Below are positions 1 through 8,843 of a stretch of DNA of 63,784 bases, one piece after another. Every line of letters begins with the position of its first letter. The stretch's first letter is position 1. Under the pieces are notes generated by a model. The model was not told the DNA's origin. It saw only the letters and a list, made by a program, of their open reading frames with translations, and made no database searches. The position numbers and the translations under genes are program-made. The stretch is from CAZEAN01 sp964510225 (GTDB lineage: Bacteria; Planctomycetota; Planctomycetia; Isosphaerales; Isosphaeraceae). The stretch is taken from positions 1 to 63,784 of the forward strand of contig CAZEAN010000016.1 in assembly GCA_964510225.1 (NCBI GenBank), read 5' to 3'.

Positions 1-2639
1 CCTTTGCGCGGGTCTTCCTTGCGTCTGACAGGGAGTTAGAGGACCGCTACTTTGTTCTAAAGATTACCAACCGACCGACTCGCGAACCTCTCCTCCTGGC
101 CCGCGCGGCACACCCCAACATCGTTCCGATCCTTCAACAAAAGCACACGAATGAATCACTTCAATTGATTTTCATGCCTTTTGAGGGAGGATGTACCTTG
201 ACGGATCTCCTTGAGCAAGGATTCGTCCAAGGTCGCCGAGCAGACGATTCCGGTCGATTGCTTCTCGAAGACTTGGATTATCGATCGGCCCCCGAGTTCC
301 CCGCGACGGAACTCAAGTCACCGGCTCGAGACCTCCTTGGCACATCCAACTACGCACAGGGGATGGCCTGGATCTTCGCACGGCTAGCCGATGCACTCAG
401 CTACGCGAATCAACAGGGGGTGACACACGGGGATCTCAAGCCATCCAACGTCCTGATTAGGGCCGATGGCTCTCCTCGACTCATCGACTTTAACCTATCA
501 AGCGACTTCGAGTCATATGAAAACGACGGAAGTTTGGGTGGTGGGACGCTAGCCTACATGGCGCCCGAACGACTCGGAGCGATCGCTGTAGGAAGCACCA
601 CTGTCGATCAAGAAACCCAAGCACAGCGACACCGCGCTGATCTCTACAGCCTCGGACTTATGCTTCAAGAGGCGTTGACAGGAAGGCCCCCACTCAAATT
701 GACATCAAACCTCGCCCGGCAATCGGGACGTTCTGTGGCGCGTTATCTTGCCGAAGAACGTACCGCGGGTGCTGGCAAAGCAGATCGAGTTGTCTTGATT
801 CCTCCGGGGCTTCGTCCGATTCTCCGGCGTTGTCTCTTGCCCAACGAAGCAGAACGCTATCAAGACGCTGCTGAGCTCGCAGAAGATCTCGATCGATGGA
901 GAACCGACCAACCCTTAAAGTATGTTTCCCGATCGAGCTGGAACGACCTTGCTCGACGCTGCCGTCGCTACCGTCGGCAATTGATCGTCACGGGACTAGG
1001 AATCGCACTTGGACTTACCACGGTAATTGCTGGTACGTTCCACCTCGAAGCAGCATCGTCGCTGACCCTCTTAGATAAGAACGCCAGAGAACTAACCAAC
1101 GAACTTCTCGAAAACCCTGACTCTGGAATCCATCTCTATACCGAACCGAGCGCGGGTTCATTGGTTCCTCGGACTGCCTCAGCGATTGATGTGAAACCAG
1201 TCCTGCAGGCACTTGGCGTCCTCGACACGACCGATGAATACTGGAAGGCTCCGCGATTCCAACGCATCAGTAAAGACTTTCAAGATGAATTTGAAGCGGT
1301 TTTATTTGAGTATGGATTACTTTATGGCATAGCTGTCTCTAAAGCAGATTATGATCTCTTTCCTGAAGATCGGCGTCAGGCGTTCGAACTCCTCCAATTG
1401 CTCTCCGGTCGCTATCAGATCAAGCAATACAACTTGGTGTTGCGCCGACTCGGTACGCAATTGAGTGATGATCGCACCGCTTCCAATTCCAAGACAACCA
1501 ACCCGCCCCCACAGTGGCTTCAATCTTATCTTGATGGAGTCTGGGCTGACTCGCTCCGAGCCGAAGACGCTTTAACGTTTGGCATTGATGTTCAGAAAAC
1601 AGGAATTTCGAATGCGCGTGATCACTATTGCCGGTCATTGATGATCCATCCAGATTTAATCTGGCCTCGATTTCGATTGGCATCCACTAGCTATCGCCTC
1701 CGTGAATTCGAAGTCGCTCGACACAATTATGCAGATTGCCTTGCAAAATCTCCAAACTCAGCACCGCTACACCTCGCGCTCGCATTATGTATGCGCTCAT
1801 TGAGACGACCTGAAGAGAGTCTCTCCATTGTTGAAGAAGTAGTTGCACTTCAACCTCATTGGAAAGTTGCATATCGCACTACCCTCTTTCTTGGGATCGA
1901 AATCCAGTCAAGCCAACTCGTCGATAATGCCCTAAAGCGCCTGTACTTCGTTCTGGAGGCTCAAGACCGGACTAACCGACGACCAGGCCAACCCCCACTC
2001 TTGTTTTCAGACTTGGGAAACGATCGCTCTCAACACAAGGAACTACTAATGGATGCCGGCGTATTTGGAAACCATGAGCAGCAAGACATTCTCTTTCGTA
2101 CGGCCTATCAGCTTCAGAGCAGTGGGCAATTAGACGAGGCACTGAGGTATTACACGAGGATATTGCAGGAAGAACCCGAGCACTTACGTGCGAGATTCAA
2201 TCGAGGTTTAACTCTCAAAGAATTGAAGCGATTTGAGGAAGCGAACGAGGACTTTCGCTACTTAGTGGATCATCCCAACAACCTAGCATTCATCAAACAG
2301 CGGCCAATTGTAGTCACTACATTTAGCCTCTTATCCATCGAAGCGATCAAACAAAAGAAGTATGATGACGCTATTCGACTTGCCAAAGAAGCCGTCCGAC
2401 TCTCTAATCAAATTGAGAGATTTGTCGGTGAATCTTACTACAGTTTGGCACGGGCACACGTAGTCCTTGCCCAAACAAACCCACATCACTTGCAGTTAGC
2501 TCTAAGCGCGTTGATGGCGTCTGGTCGTGATAACAAGAAGTTTATACACGATCGTTTCATGAGGGATCCGTATTTCACACACTACCGGGCTGAGCTTATT
2601 GAAGCATTAAACGAACAGATGGGAGGCGTGGAACTCTAA
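1..2639 (+). CDS. Ser/Thr protein kinase with C-terminal TPR repeats (5' end outside window)
   Basis: The reading frame is open back to base 3, so the start and the glycine-rich loop lie outside the window; 878 codons are visible. A kinase lobe is clear: the VLK lysine near nt 57-62, the catalytic loop HGDLKPSN at nt 426-449, the metal-binding motif read as DFN near nt 486, and an APE motif near nt 564. Around nt 978-1037 a single hydrophobic stretch of about 20 residues predicts a membrane anchor. The rest (nt 1600-2600) is helical with TPR-like units. This is the membrane-tethered Hanks-type kinase layout common in planctomycetes. Odd points are HGD instead of HRD and DFN instead of DFG, so activity may be altered. 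It converges on the next gene across a hairpin. Substrates are unknown. Confidence 0.85.
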   Translation, partial: FARVFLASDRELEDRYFVLKITNRPTREPLLLARAAHPNIVPILQQKHTNESLQLIFMPFEGGCTLTDLLEQGFVQGRRADDSGRLLLEDLDYRSAPEFPATELKSPARDLLGTSNYAQGMAWIFARLADALSYANQQGVTHGDLKPSNVLIRADGSPRLIDFNLSSDFESYENDGSLGGGTLAYMAPERLGAIAVGSTTVDQETQAQRHRADLYSLGLMLQEALTGRPPLKLTSNLARQSGRSVARYLAEERTAGAGKADRVVLIPPGLRPILRRCLLPNEAERYQDAAELAEDLDRWRTDQPLKYVSRSSWNDLARRCRRYRRQLIVTGLGIALGLTTVIAGTFHLEAASSLTLLDKNARELTNELLENPDSGIHLYTEPSAGSLVPRTASAIDVKPVLQALGVLDTTDEYWKAPRFQRISKDFQDEFEAVLFEYGLLYGIAVSKADYDLFPEDRRQAFELLQLLSGRYQIKQYNLVLRRLGTQLSDDRTASNSKTTNPPPQWLQSYLDGVWADSLRAEDALTFGIDVQKTGISNARDHYCRSLMIHPDLIWPRFRLASTSYRLREFEVARHNYADCLAKSPNSAPLHLALALCMRSLRRPEESLSIVEEVVALQPHWKVAYRTTLFLGIEIQSSQLVDNALKRLYFVLEAQDRTNRRPGQPPLLFSDLGNDRSQHKELLMDAGVFGNHEQQDILFRTAYQLQSSGQLDEALRYYTRILQEEPEHLRARFNRGLTLKELKRFEEANEDFRYLVDHPNNLAFIKQRPIVVTTFSLLSIEAIKQKKYDDAIRLAKEAVRLSNQIERFVGESYYSLARAHVVLAQTNPHHLQLALSALMASGRDNKKFIHDRFMRDPYFTHYRAELIEALNEQMGGVEL

Positions 2640-2660
2640 TGAGTCACCGGAGACGAAAAA

Positions 2661-2718
2661 CAGGCCGAGCGACACACATCGTTGGTCTCTTGAGAGACAG
2701 ATATGGTCGTTCGGCCTG
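2661..2718. terminator. Nested inverted repeat between convergent genes, probable bidirectional terminator
   Basis: A 13-bp arm at 2661-2673 pairs with 2706-2718 with a single G-T wobble. Inside the loop a second perfect 6-bp stem (2685-2690 with 2693-2698) is present. It fills the 91-bp gap between two convergent genes, which suits a shared terminator; no long T-run follows on either strand. Confidence 0.6.
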
Positions 2719-2730
2719 GACAGGTTGGGC

Positions 2731-2985
2731 TCAGAGTGGGACAGGGAACGGTACATCGTCTTCGGGCGGAACTGGATCAGGATGAATGTCGCCGTTTTCA
2801 TCCATCGGTAGTGGATCATCACCCTGACCATCGTCACCGCCGGAATTGCTCGTGACGAGAACGATCTCAGGTTCTGTAGATACGGCGGGGAGGTTGTGCT
2901 CGAGATCGACTCCACCGAAGCCGGAGAGGCTCAGTCGAGATTCGAGGGCTTCAACTGCGCTGTGGAATTTTCGAATGCGTGACAT
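2731..2985 (-). CDS. Small protein with LEPR-XLL-like N-terminal motif and acidic Pro/Asp tail
   Basis: 84 residues from the ATG at 2985; longer in-frame starts upstream exist, but this one puts the motif close to the N-terminus as is usual. Residues about 9-19 read VEALESRLSLS, which resembles the LEPR-XLL motif found near the N-terminus of large planctomycete extracytoplasmic proteins. The remainder is low-complexity, rich in Asp, Pro and Gly, without a recognisable domain. Such motifs normally head proteins of many hundreds of residues, so this is either a remnant of a larger gene or a genuine mini-protein. The function is unknown. Confidence 0.5.
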   Translation of the reverse strand: MSRIRKFHSAVEALESRLSLSGFGGVDLEHNLPAVSTEPEIVLVTSNSGGDDGQGDDPLPMDENGDIHPDPVPPEDDVPFPVPL

Positions 2986-3315
2986 TGAAGGGTATTCCAA
3001 GTTGAGGGAATTTTGAAGAAAGCCAAGTTCAATCGTTTTGATAAGTCTGAGTTCGGTCGTTCGAGGCTGTCTGACTTTAATGTGAGCTTTCTGTTCTGCA
3101 AGTTCGTTCCTGCTGTCGAACTTCATCATCGTGATTGAGGTGGAGATACAGTCACATTTCTTGGCTGATTTCTTGAAATAATCTGAAGGAGCTGCACACC
3201 ACACTCCTCACCATTCTCGTCATCGAGTGCTCCCTGTATAATCTGGTGGATTGGCCGTGGCGTGTTCAGCGAGGGCCAAACAGTCTCCGAAGTCCGGTTT
3301 CGGGAGTGGGTTGTT
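2986..3315. other. Divergent intergenic region, 330 bp
   Basis: This separates the small LEPR-XLL protein (minus strand) from the P-type ATPase (plus strand). Apart from a TATAAT at 3237-3242 and a GGGAG ribosome-binding sequence just before 3316, I see nothing certain in it. Short frames here look like chance. Confidence 0.5.
3237..3242 (+). promoter_or_regulatory. Candidate -10 box for the P-type ATPase
   Basis: A perfect TATAAT lies 74 bp upstream of the ATPase ATG. No good TTGACA is seen 17 bp upstream. Metal-sensing MerR-family promoters often have a poor or unusually spaced -35, which would fit, but no clear dyad is visible in the spacer. Confidence 0.3.
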
Positions 3316-5410
3316 ATGGCCCCTACACAACGTTGTTGTCTCAAGGTGATCGGGTTCGATTGCCCTGGCGAAGTTCCGGTGCTCCGCGGCGCATTAGAAG
3401 GGAAACCTGGTGTTGTCGAAATCCACTTTGACCCACCCTTAGGGCTAGTTAGCCTTCACTTTCGACCGGCAGAGACCTCACCCGAGCAATTGGCGACATC
3501 TATACTCAAGTCCACCGGTATGCATGCAGAGCCGGTTGCTGCTGATCACAACAAGGTACAAGAAAAACTCGGGATCCTTGAGGAAACTGCGAGTCGGAGA
3601 CCAGGGCAACGCTGGACGATTGTAGCGTCTGTTGGATTGTGTCTCTTAGTGGCGTCGCTACTGCGGTTCCTCGGCGTTCCAAGGACGATCGTCATTGCTT
3701 GTTATCTTGCCGCCGTCGGTCTGGGATCAATCGAACTCTTACCTCCAGCTTGGAGAAGTCTCCGGTCACGTCGGCTCGGGATCCAATTACTCGTCTCAGT
3801 GGCGATAATGGGGGCGCTGACACTCGGCGAATTTGGCGAAGCGGCGACTGTAGCGTTCCTCTTTGGTCTTTCGGAAGCGCTTGAGGCCTGGAGTCTCTCG
3901 AATGCCCGGCGCGCGGTCCAATCGAGGGCGGCGTCGCGGCCCATCGTTCGTTCGTCGNNNNNNNNNNTCCCAGGTTCCGATCGACGGACGGGTGACAGCG
4001 GGCCGCTCGTTCGTCGATCAGAAGGCGATTTCAGGTGAATCTGTCCCGATCGCGAAGCATCCTGGTGACGAAGTCTATGCTGGGACAATCAACGGTGACG
4101 GTACACTCGATGTTGAAGCGACGGCCCCCCTCACTGACTCACTCCTGGCTCAGACGAGGGCGATGGTGGATCTTGCCCGACAACGCCCTGCGGATATCGA
4201 ACGCTCAATCGATCGGTTCGCCCGCTACTACACGCCACTCGCCGTTTGCACCGCCATTCTCCTAATGCTCGGACCTCCGCTTTTTTTTCGGTTGAGTGAA
4301 AGTCCGGGAGACTGGGCGGATTGGTTCCGTCGCGGCCTTGTCCTCCTCGTGGTTTCTTGCCCCTGTGCTTTAGTGATCGGAACACCAGTTGCTGTGGTCA
4401 ACGGTCTGGTTGCGGCATCTCGTCGTGGGATCTTGATCAAGGGCGGGCAATTCCTGGAGGCTGTTGGTCGGCTGAAAGTGATCGCTTTTGACAAAACGGG
4501 GACATTGACCCTTGGTTCGCCTGCGGTAGTCGAAATTGTTCCGGCTCCTCCGCATGGTGTGAACCGTCTGCTCCAAGTAGCCGCCGCTCTAGGCGATCGA
4601 GGTGCCCACCTCCTCGGTCGAGCGATTGCCGATCACGCCCGGGCGAATCAAGTCGTCATTCCAGCGGCGGATGATTATCAAGCGGTCCCCGGATTGGGTG
4701 CCTCAGCGACTGTGGAGGGCCTGCGCTATCACCTCGGGAATCTCCGCTTCATTGATGAATCAGGGCAATGCACCGATCAGTTCCACGCGACGCTTGCCAC
4801 TGCTGAACGTGATTCCGGAACCGCGGTGGTACTTTCGACTGCCGCCGGACCGCTCGGCTGGATTCGACTCGTTGACCAGCCGAGACCCGAAGCAGCCGAG
4901 GTTCTTAACGAGTTAACCCGCTTGGGGATCCGTCACGTTATGCTGACGGGTGACAATTCGTCAACAGCCTCCGCAATCGCTCATGAACTCGGTGTCAGTG
5001 ACCACAGAGCTGAACTTCTCCCAGCCGACAAAGCAACGGCGATCACAACTCTCGAAACCGAACTTGGTCCAACGGGAATGGTCGGCGATGGCGTGAATGA
5101 TGCCCCTGCTCTCGCGACCGCCCAGGTGAGCGTTGCCTTGGGCGGGATTTCGAGCGGCGTTGCCCTTGAAACTGCCGATGTGGTGCTGATGGCTGATGAT
5201 CTCCGAGGACTCCCTTGGCTGATCCGACACTCGCGGCGAACCCTCCGGATGATCCGCGAGAACATCATCATCGCTCTGGTTGCCAAGGGACTAGTCGTCG
5301 GATTGGCCGCCTTCGGCCTGGCCGACCTCTGGATGGCAATTGCGGCTGATGTTGGCACTACCTTGTTGGTCGTCACCAACTCCCTCCGACTCCTGCGCAC
5401 GTCAACTTGA
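3316..5410 (+). CDS. P1B-type heavy-metal-translocating ATPase (Zn/Cd/Pb type), interrupted by an assembly gap
   Basis: The two halves lie in different frames on either side of ten Ns at 3958-3967, so the gap size is not real. By comparison with the family a few dozen residues of the actuator domain are missing. Visible parts are an N-terminal HMA-like domain, membrane helices, the CPC metal site (nt 4358-4366), the phosphorylation motif DKTGT (nt 4490-4504) and the GDGVNDAP hinge (near nt 5083). The last helices carry the Lys (VAKGL) and Asp (AADVGTT) that in E. coli ZntA mark zinc/cadmium/lead exporters. The HMA motif reads GFDCPGE, so one of the two usual cysteines is lost. The ATG at 3316 is chosen for its upstream GGGAG; an ATG at 3262 is also in frame. 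Confidence 0.88.
3958..3967. other. Scaffold gap of 10 N inside the P-type ATPase gene
   Basis: Ten unknown bases. The reading frame on the left (frame 1) does not continue on the right (frame 2), so the real number of missing bases is not ten. Confidence 0.99.
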
Positions 5411-5489
5411 CCTCCGTTGAAGTTGGTCGATTCACTCGAAGCGACTTGCCCGGCTAAAGAGCGGTTGCAACTCCGTCAGGCTAGAGGAC

Positions 5490-6995
5490 TTAGTGGCCAA
5501 GCATCGAATCAAGCGACGGTGGCGAGTATGTCCCGAGATACATCTGGTCGAGAATCGCCGGCTCTGAGGCATACTCGCGGGCAATCTCTCGTGAGATCAG
5601 ATTCTTCTTCGAGATATCATGCAAGTACTGCTCGAAAATGAATGAGCTTGATGAGTCTTGTTGCATCCCGATCTTGATCCCGATCGTGTTTCCGCTGAGG
5701 ATACTATCAGAGATCGCTTTGGTGTCGTTGAAGAGAAACTCGAGCGCAGGGATCCGTCCCCCTCCGGTCTTGGGAAGAAGCCGCTGGCAGATCACGCACT
5801 TCAGCGCATCACGGAGTTGAAGTTTGACAAGGTCGCGCTCAACCGGGTCGAAGAAGCTTACGATTCGGTTGACCACTTCATAGGCGGTACCCGAGTGGAG
5901 CGTACTGATCACGAGGTGTCCTGTTGCTGCAGCGTTGATGGCGGATCGGATTGTATCGGGATCGCGCATCTCACCGATCACAATTACGTCGGGGTCGTGA
6001 CGAAGAGCGCCTCGGACTGCTTCGTGAAACGTCCCAATGTCTTCCCCGACATCGCGTTGCGAAACGATCGATTTCTTACTCTTATGCACAAACTCGACTG
6101 GTTCTTCGATGCAGAGGATATGCGTTGACTTGTGCTGATTGATCCAATCCACTAGTGACGCCACCGTTGTGGACTTCCCGCTCCCGGTCATCCCAGTAAC
6201 CAGAACAAGGCCGAAGTGCAACTGACCAAGCTGTTCCATCGCCTCCCGAGGAATGCTCAGATCTTCGAATGAGGGAAGCGATTCAGGCAGGAATCGCATC
6301 GTACAGTGAGGGACGCCCGCCTTGAAAAAGGCCGAGACGCGGGCATAACCGAGGCCGACTTGGTGAAAGATGAAGCTACACTGTTGATCTTGAAAGAATG
6401 CACCTACATGTTTGGATGGTGCGATCATTTTGATCAGGTTGAGGATTTGTTCCGAGGAGAGAGGGTCAAAGGACTGGACGGATCGGAGAACGTTGTCAAC
6501 CCGAAAGACCGGTGGCGCGCCAGGATAAAGGTGGATATCGCTTGCCTTGAATTTGGCCATCGCTCGGAAGAGGCTCTCGGGACTGAGCGGCTTCGAGCGA
6601 TAGGTTTCCCCATGAACATGCCAGACTTCAGGCAAGGGGACTGACTCAGAAAAGCGATCGCAGGCGTCGTGAAGTCCCTGTAATCCGTCTTCCGATGGTG
6701 TCGAGCAGTGGAGAACCAGGCTGCCTTCGTCGACCTTAAGCTCACAGTCGATCGAACACTCGGTTGCAAACGACTCAAGTGATTGCTTCAACGTGGGACT
6801 ACAGTCTGGAAAGCGGACCGTGAAGTCTTGGAAATCGCGGTCGAAGTCAGGTCGACAAGCCGCGATTTCAATTTCGGGAGAGCGGACAATCATCCGCTTC
6901 GGCGATCCGTGAATCGTCCGAAGTTGCTCATCGGCAGCTTCGATGATCCGCCAAAAACTGCGCATCTGACCCAGTCCGAGCACGACGTCCTTCAT
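5490..6995 (-). CDS. PilT/PilU-like type IV pilus ATPase with long N-terminal extension
   Basis: 501 residues from the ATG at 6995, which has GGAG about 7 bases upstream; a longer form would start at 7076. The C-terminal two thirds are a secretion-superfamily hexameric ATPase: Walker A GMTGSGKST near residue 267, the acidic IEEPVE box, Walker B with VIVIGEMRD near residue 337, and the His box HLVISTLHSG. The sequence SDIHLYPG before the core matches the PAS-like N-domain of PilT. PilT is usually about 345 residues, so roughly 150 extra residues at the N-terminus are unexplained. PilT and PilU power pilus retraction. No other pilus genes are adjacent, so the gene is an orphan here. Confidence 0.85.
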   Translation of the reverse strand: MKDVVLGLGQMRSFWRIIEAADEQLRTIHGSPKRMIVRSPEIEIAACRPDFDRDFQDFTVRFPDCSPTLKQSLESFATECSIDCELKVDEGSLVLHCSTPSEDGLQGLHDACDRFSESVPLPEVWHVHGETYRSKPLSPESLFRAMAKFKASDIHLYPGAPPVFRVDNVLRSVQSFDPLSSEQILNLIKMIAPSKHVGAFFQDQQCSFIFHQVGLGYARVSAFFKAGVPHCTMRFLPESLPSFEDLSIPREAMEQLGQLHFGLVLVTGMTGSGKSTTVASLVDWINQHKSTHILCIEEPVEFVHKSKKSIVSQRDVGEDIGTFHEAVRGALRHDPDVIVIGEMRDPDTIRSAINAAATGHLVISTLHSGTAYEVVNRIVSFFDPVERDLVKLQLRDALKCVICQRLLPKTGGGRIPALEFLFNDTKAISDSILSGNTIGIKIGMQQDSSSSFIFEQYLHDISKKNLISREIAREYASEPAILDQMYLGTYSPPSLDSMLGH

Positions 6996-7340
6996 CGCAG
7001 GACTCCGACTCAATGGTGTTAGAATTACCGGGACATGAGGTCGAGAAAGACCTTCAAGACGCCTCGGTGGATTCATTACTGATCAGGATGTCGGACGCAC
7101 GACGCTGTGTTTTCCAGAGGTCTGGGGGCGACTTGGATTGCACAACAATGACCCGTTTGAGAAAAGTCTTAATTAGGGTAACCCGTAATCCGACAGATTC
7201 CAAACACATTTCAAATCCAGGTTTTATCCGAGTCGTTTGAAGTTTTGACTTGTCGTACGTGAGGGAACGATCCCAGCGCGTCATACCAGGATGAGCTTGT
7301 GGATTCACGACCGATCGTCAAGGAGATTCGATCCTCCTGA
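6996..7340. other. Intergenic region upstream of the PilT-like gene, 345 bp
   Basis: This lies between two minus-strand genes. Short frames on both strands overlap each other and lack family resemblance or good ribosome-binding sites. I see no hairpin or repeat worth calling. Confidence 0.4.
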
Positions 7341-7882
7341 TCAAGAGTTGGTAAACTGTCGCTGCTCTTTCAACAAATGGAGCTGTTGGTCGAGCCAATT
7401 CCGAATACCATCTCTCGTCGGAAACTGGATCGCTATTCCAAGAAGCCCGAGGGCGACCACAATCAAAATTGGGGTGAATCCTTCGAGCATGAAACTGATT
7501 AGGGCAAAGAATACGGAACCTTCAAGAAATGCCGATCTGATGATCACTCGAGTCGGATAGATGTAGAGTAGCTTAAGTGTATCGTCGGTTGGTGGCGGTA
7601 GATTGGACAAGGTTTCATCTGAAGCCTTCCAAGTTCCTATCGCGATCGCTTTCCGATTATTTGCTTCGACCATTTTCGGGAGGAGGGGGGCGGTTAGCCA
7701 GGCGAGGACCGCCCCACCTAACGCAACGTAAGTAATCAATAGTTGTTCAGACGGTTCGGGTTTTATCAATAGTAAGAGGATCAACATAAAAAAGTCGGAC
7801 CAATAATCAGTGCGGCGAGAATGATCCGGAGTGACAGAGTCACTGTCTTGATGGCACGCTCGTGCAATTCGGAATCAGACAT
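7341..7882 (-). pseudogene. Small membrane protein gene with an apparent frameshift in a T6 run
   Basis: The ATG at 7882 has a GAGG-type ribosome-binding site and reads MSDSELHERAIKTV followed by a hydrophobic stretch, then stops. The stop comes just after a run of six T (coding strand, about nt 7788-7793). Adding one T would join it to the downstream frame that starts MLILLLL at 7787 and runs 148 residues to 7341. The joined product is about 180 residues with roughly four membrane segments (two before residue 75, two near residues 130-160). The break may be a sequencing error in the homopolymer, a real mutation, or slippage. The family is not recognised. Confidence 0.65.
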
Positions 7883-8139
7883 TCACACATTCCTCTTCGT
7901 GTGAGTACAATGGCCTCACGAAATCGAATGTTGCTAGGATATGGCCTCAGTTTCCCAAGGTCAATTATCTGTAGCGATGCTTGCGTCGACGCCATGAATT
8001 TGGCTAGGGAGCTTGGCAGATCAAATGTCAATCGGATGATCCGGTTGTAGATTAGCGCCGCTGAATACTGAACAATCCACTTGTCTTGGTCCGAAATTGA
8101 ATTGTCGCTGCTCAACTCAACACCGAGAAGGACAGATCG

Positions 8140-8820
8140 TTGCATCAGAATCACCCCTCCCGCTTCACTGACGAACTCTGGGCTGCTGCCACCCCCATCT
8201 ACGACGCGATCCTCGAACACCCGTTCATTGGCGGGCTCACCGAAGGCAACCTTACGGAGGATCGATTCTCGTACTACGTGATGCAGGACGCTCTCTACCT
8301 CCGTGAGTTTGCCAAAGCACTCACGGGCTTGGCATCGACTGCCCCTAAACCGGAAGTCCTGGAAATGTTCTGTCGACACGCCACCGATGCGATGGCGGTC
8401 GAGCGATCACTCCACGAAGGGTTCTTTCAGGACCTTGGTCTTCATCCTGAGCAGGTTGATTCGACGCCGCCCTCACCTACCACACGCGCCTACTGCGATT
8501 TTATGATCGCTTCGGTACGATCGGGTTCGTTCGAGGAAGGGCTCGCTGCTGTGTTGCCTTGTTATTGGATATATCAAAAGGTCGGGCAAGCACTCCTTCC
8601 GGCTGGTTCACCGAATCCCCTCTACCAGCGATGGATTGAAACCTATGGAAGTGATGAATTTGACCAAGTGGTTCAAGACGTCCTTGATCTTACGAATCAA
8701 GTTGCCTCTGACGCATCGAAGACCTTGAAATCCTCGATGCGTACACTTTTCTTGCTCGGTTGCCGTTATGAATGGATGTTCTGGGATGCCGCCTACACGC
8801 TTCAGGACTGGCCTGTTTGA
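8140..8820 (+). CDS. tenA: TenA family aminopyrimidine aminohydrolase (thiaminase II)
   Basis: 226 residues starting at TTG 8140, preceded by AAGGA at good spacing; no ATG fits as well. The whole length matches the TenA all-helical fold, with the sequence YYVMQDALYL near residue 45, the presumed catalytic Cys in LPCYWIYQ near residue 140, and a C-terminal RYEWMFWDAAY supplying the conserved Glu. TenA hydrolyses aminopyrimidine breakdown products of thiamin so the pyrimidine can be salvaged. No other thiamin gene is adjacent and I see no TPP riboswitch upstream. It converges on the RNA ligase with a 23-bp gap. Confidence 0.9.
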   Translation: MHQNHPSRFTDELWAAATPIYDAILEHPFIGGLTEGNLTEDRFSYYVMQDALYLREFAKALTGLASTAPKPEVLEMFCRHATDAMAVERSLHEGFFQDLGLHPEQVDSTPPSPTTRAYCDFMIASVRSGSFEEGLAAVLPCYWIYQKVGQALLPAGSPNPLYQRWIETYGSDEFDQVVQDVLDLTNQVASDASKTLKSSMRTLFLLGCRYEWMFWDAAYTLQDWPV

Positions 8821-8843
8821 TTGATCTTGTGCCCTCGACATGC

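Noticed and set aside
5658..6128. Long plus-strand frame opposite the PilT-like gene
   Set aside because: Antisense shadow of a gene with complete ATPase motifs; no family resemblance of its own.
7883..8139. Possible TPP riboswitch upstream of tenA
   Set aside because: No CTGAGA or ACCTGA core sequences are found in the region.
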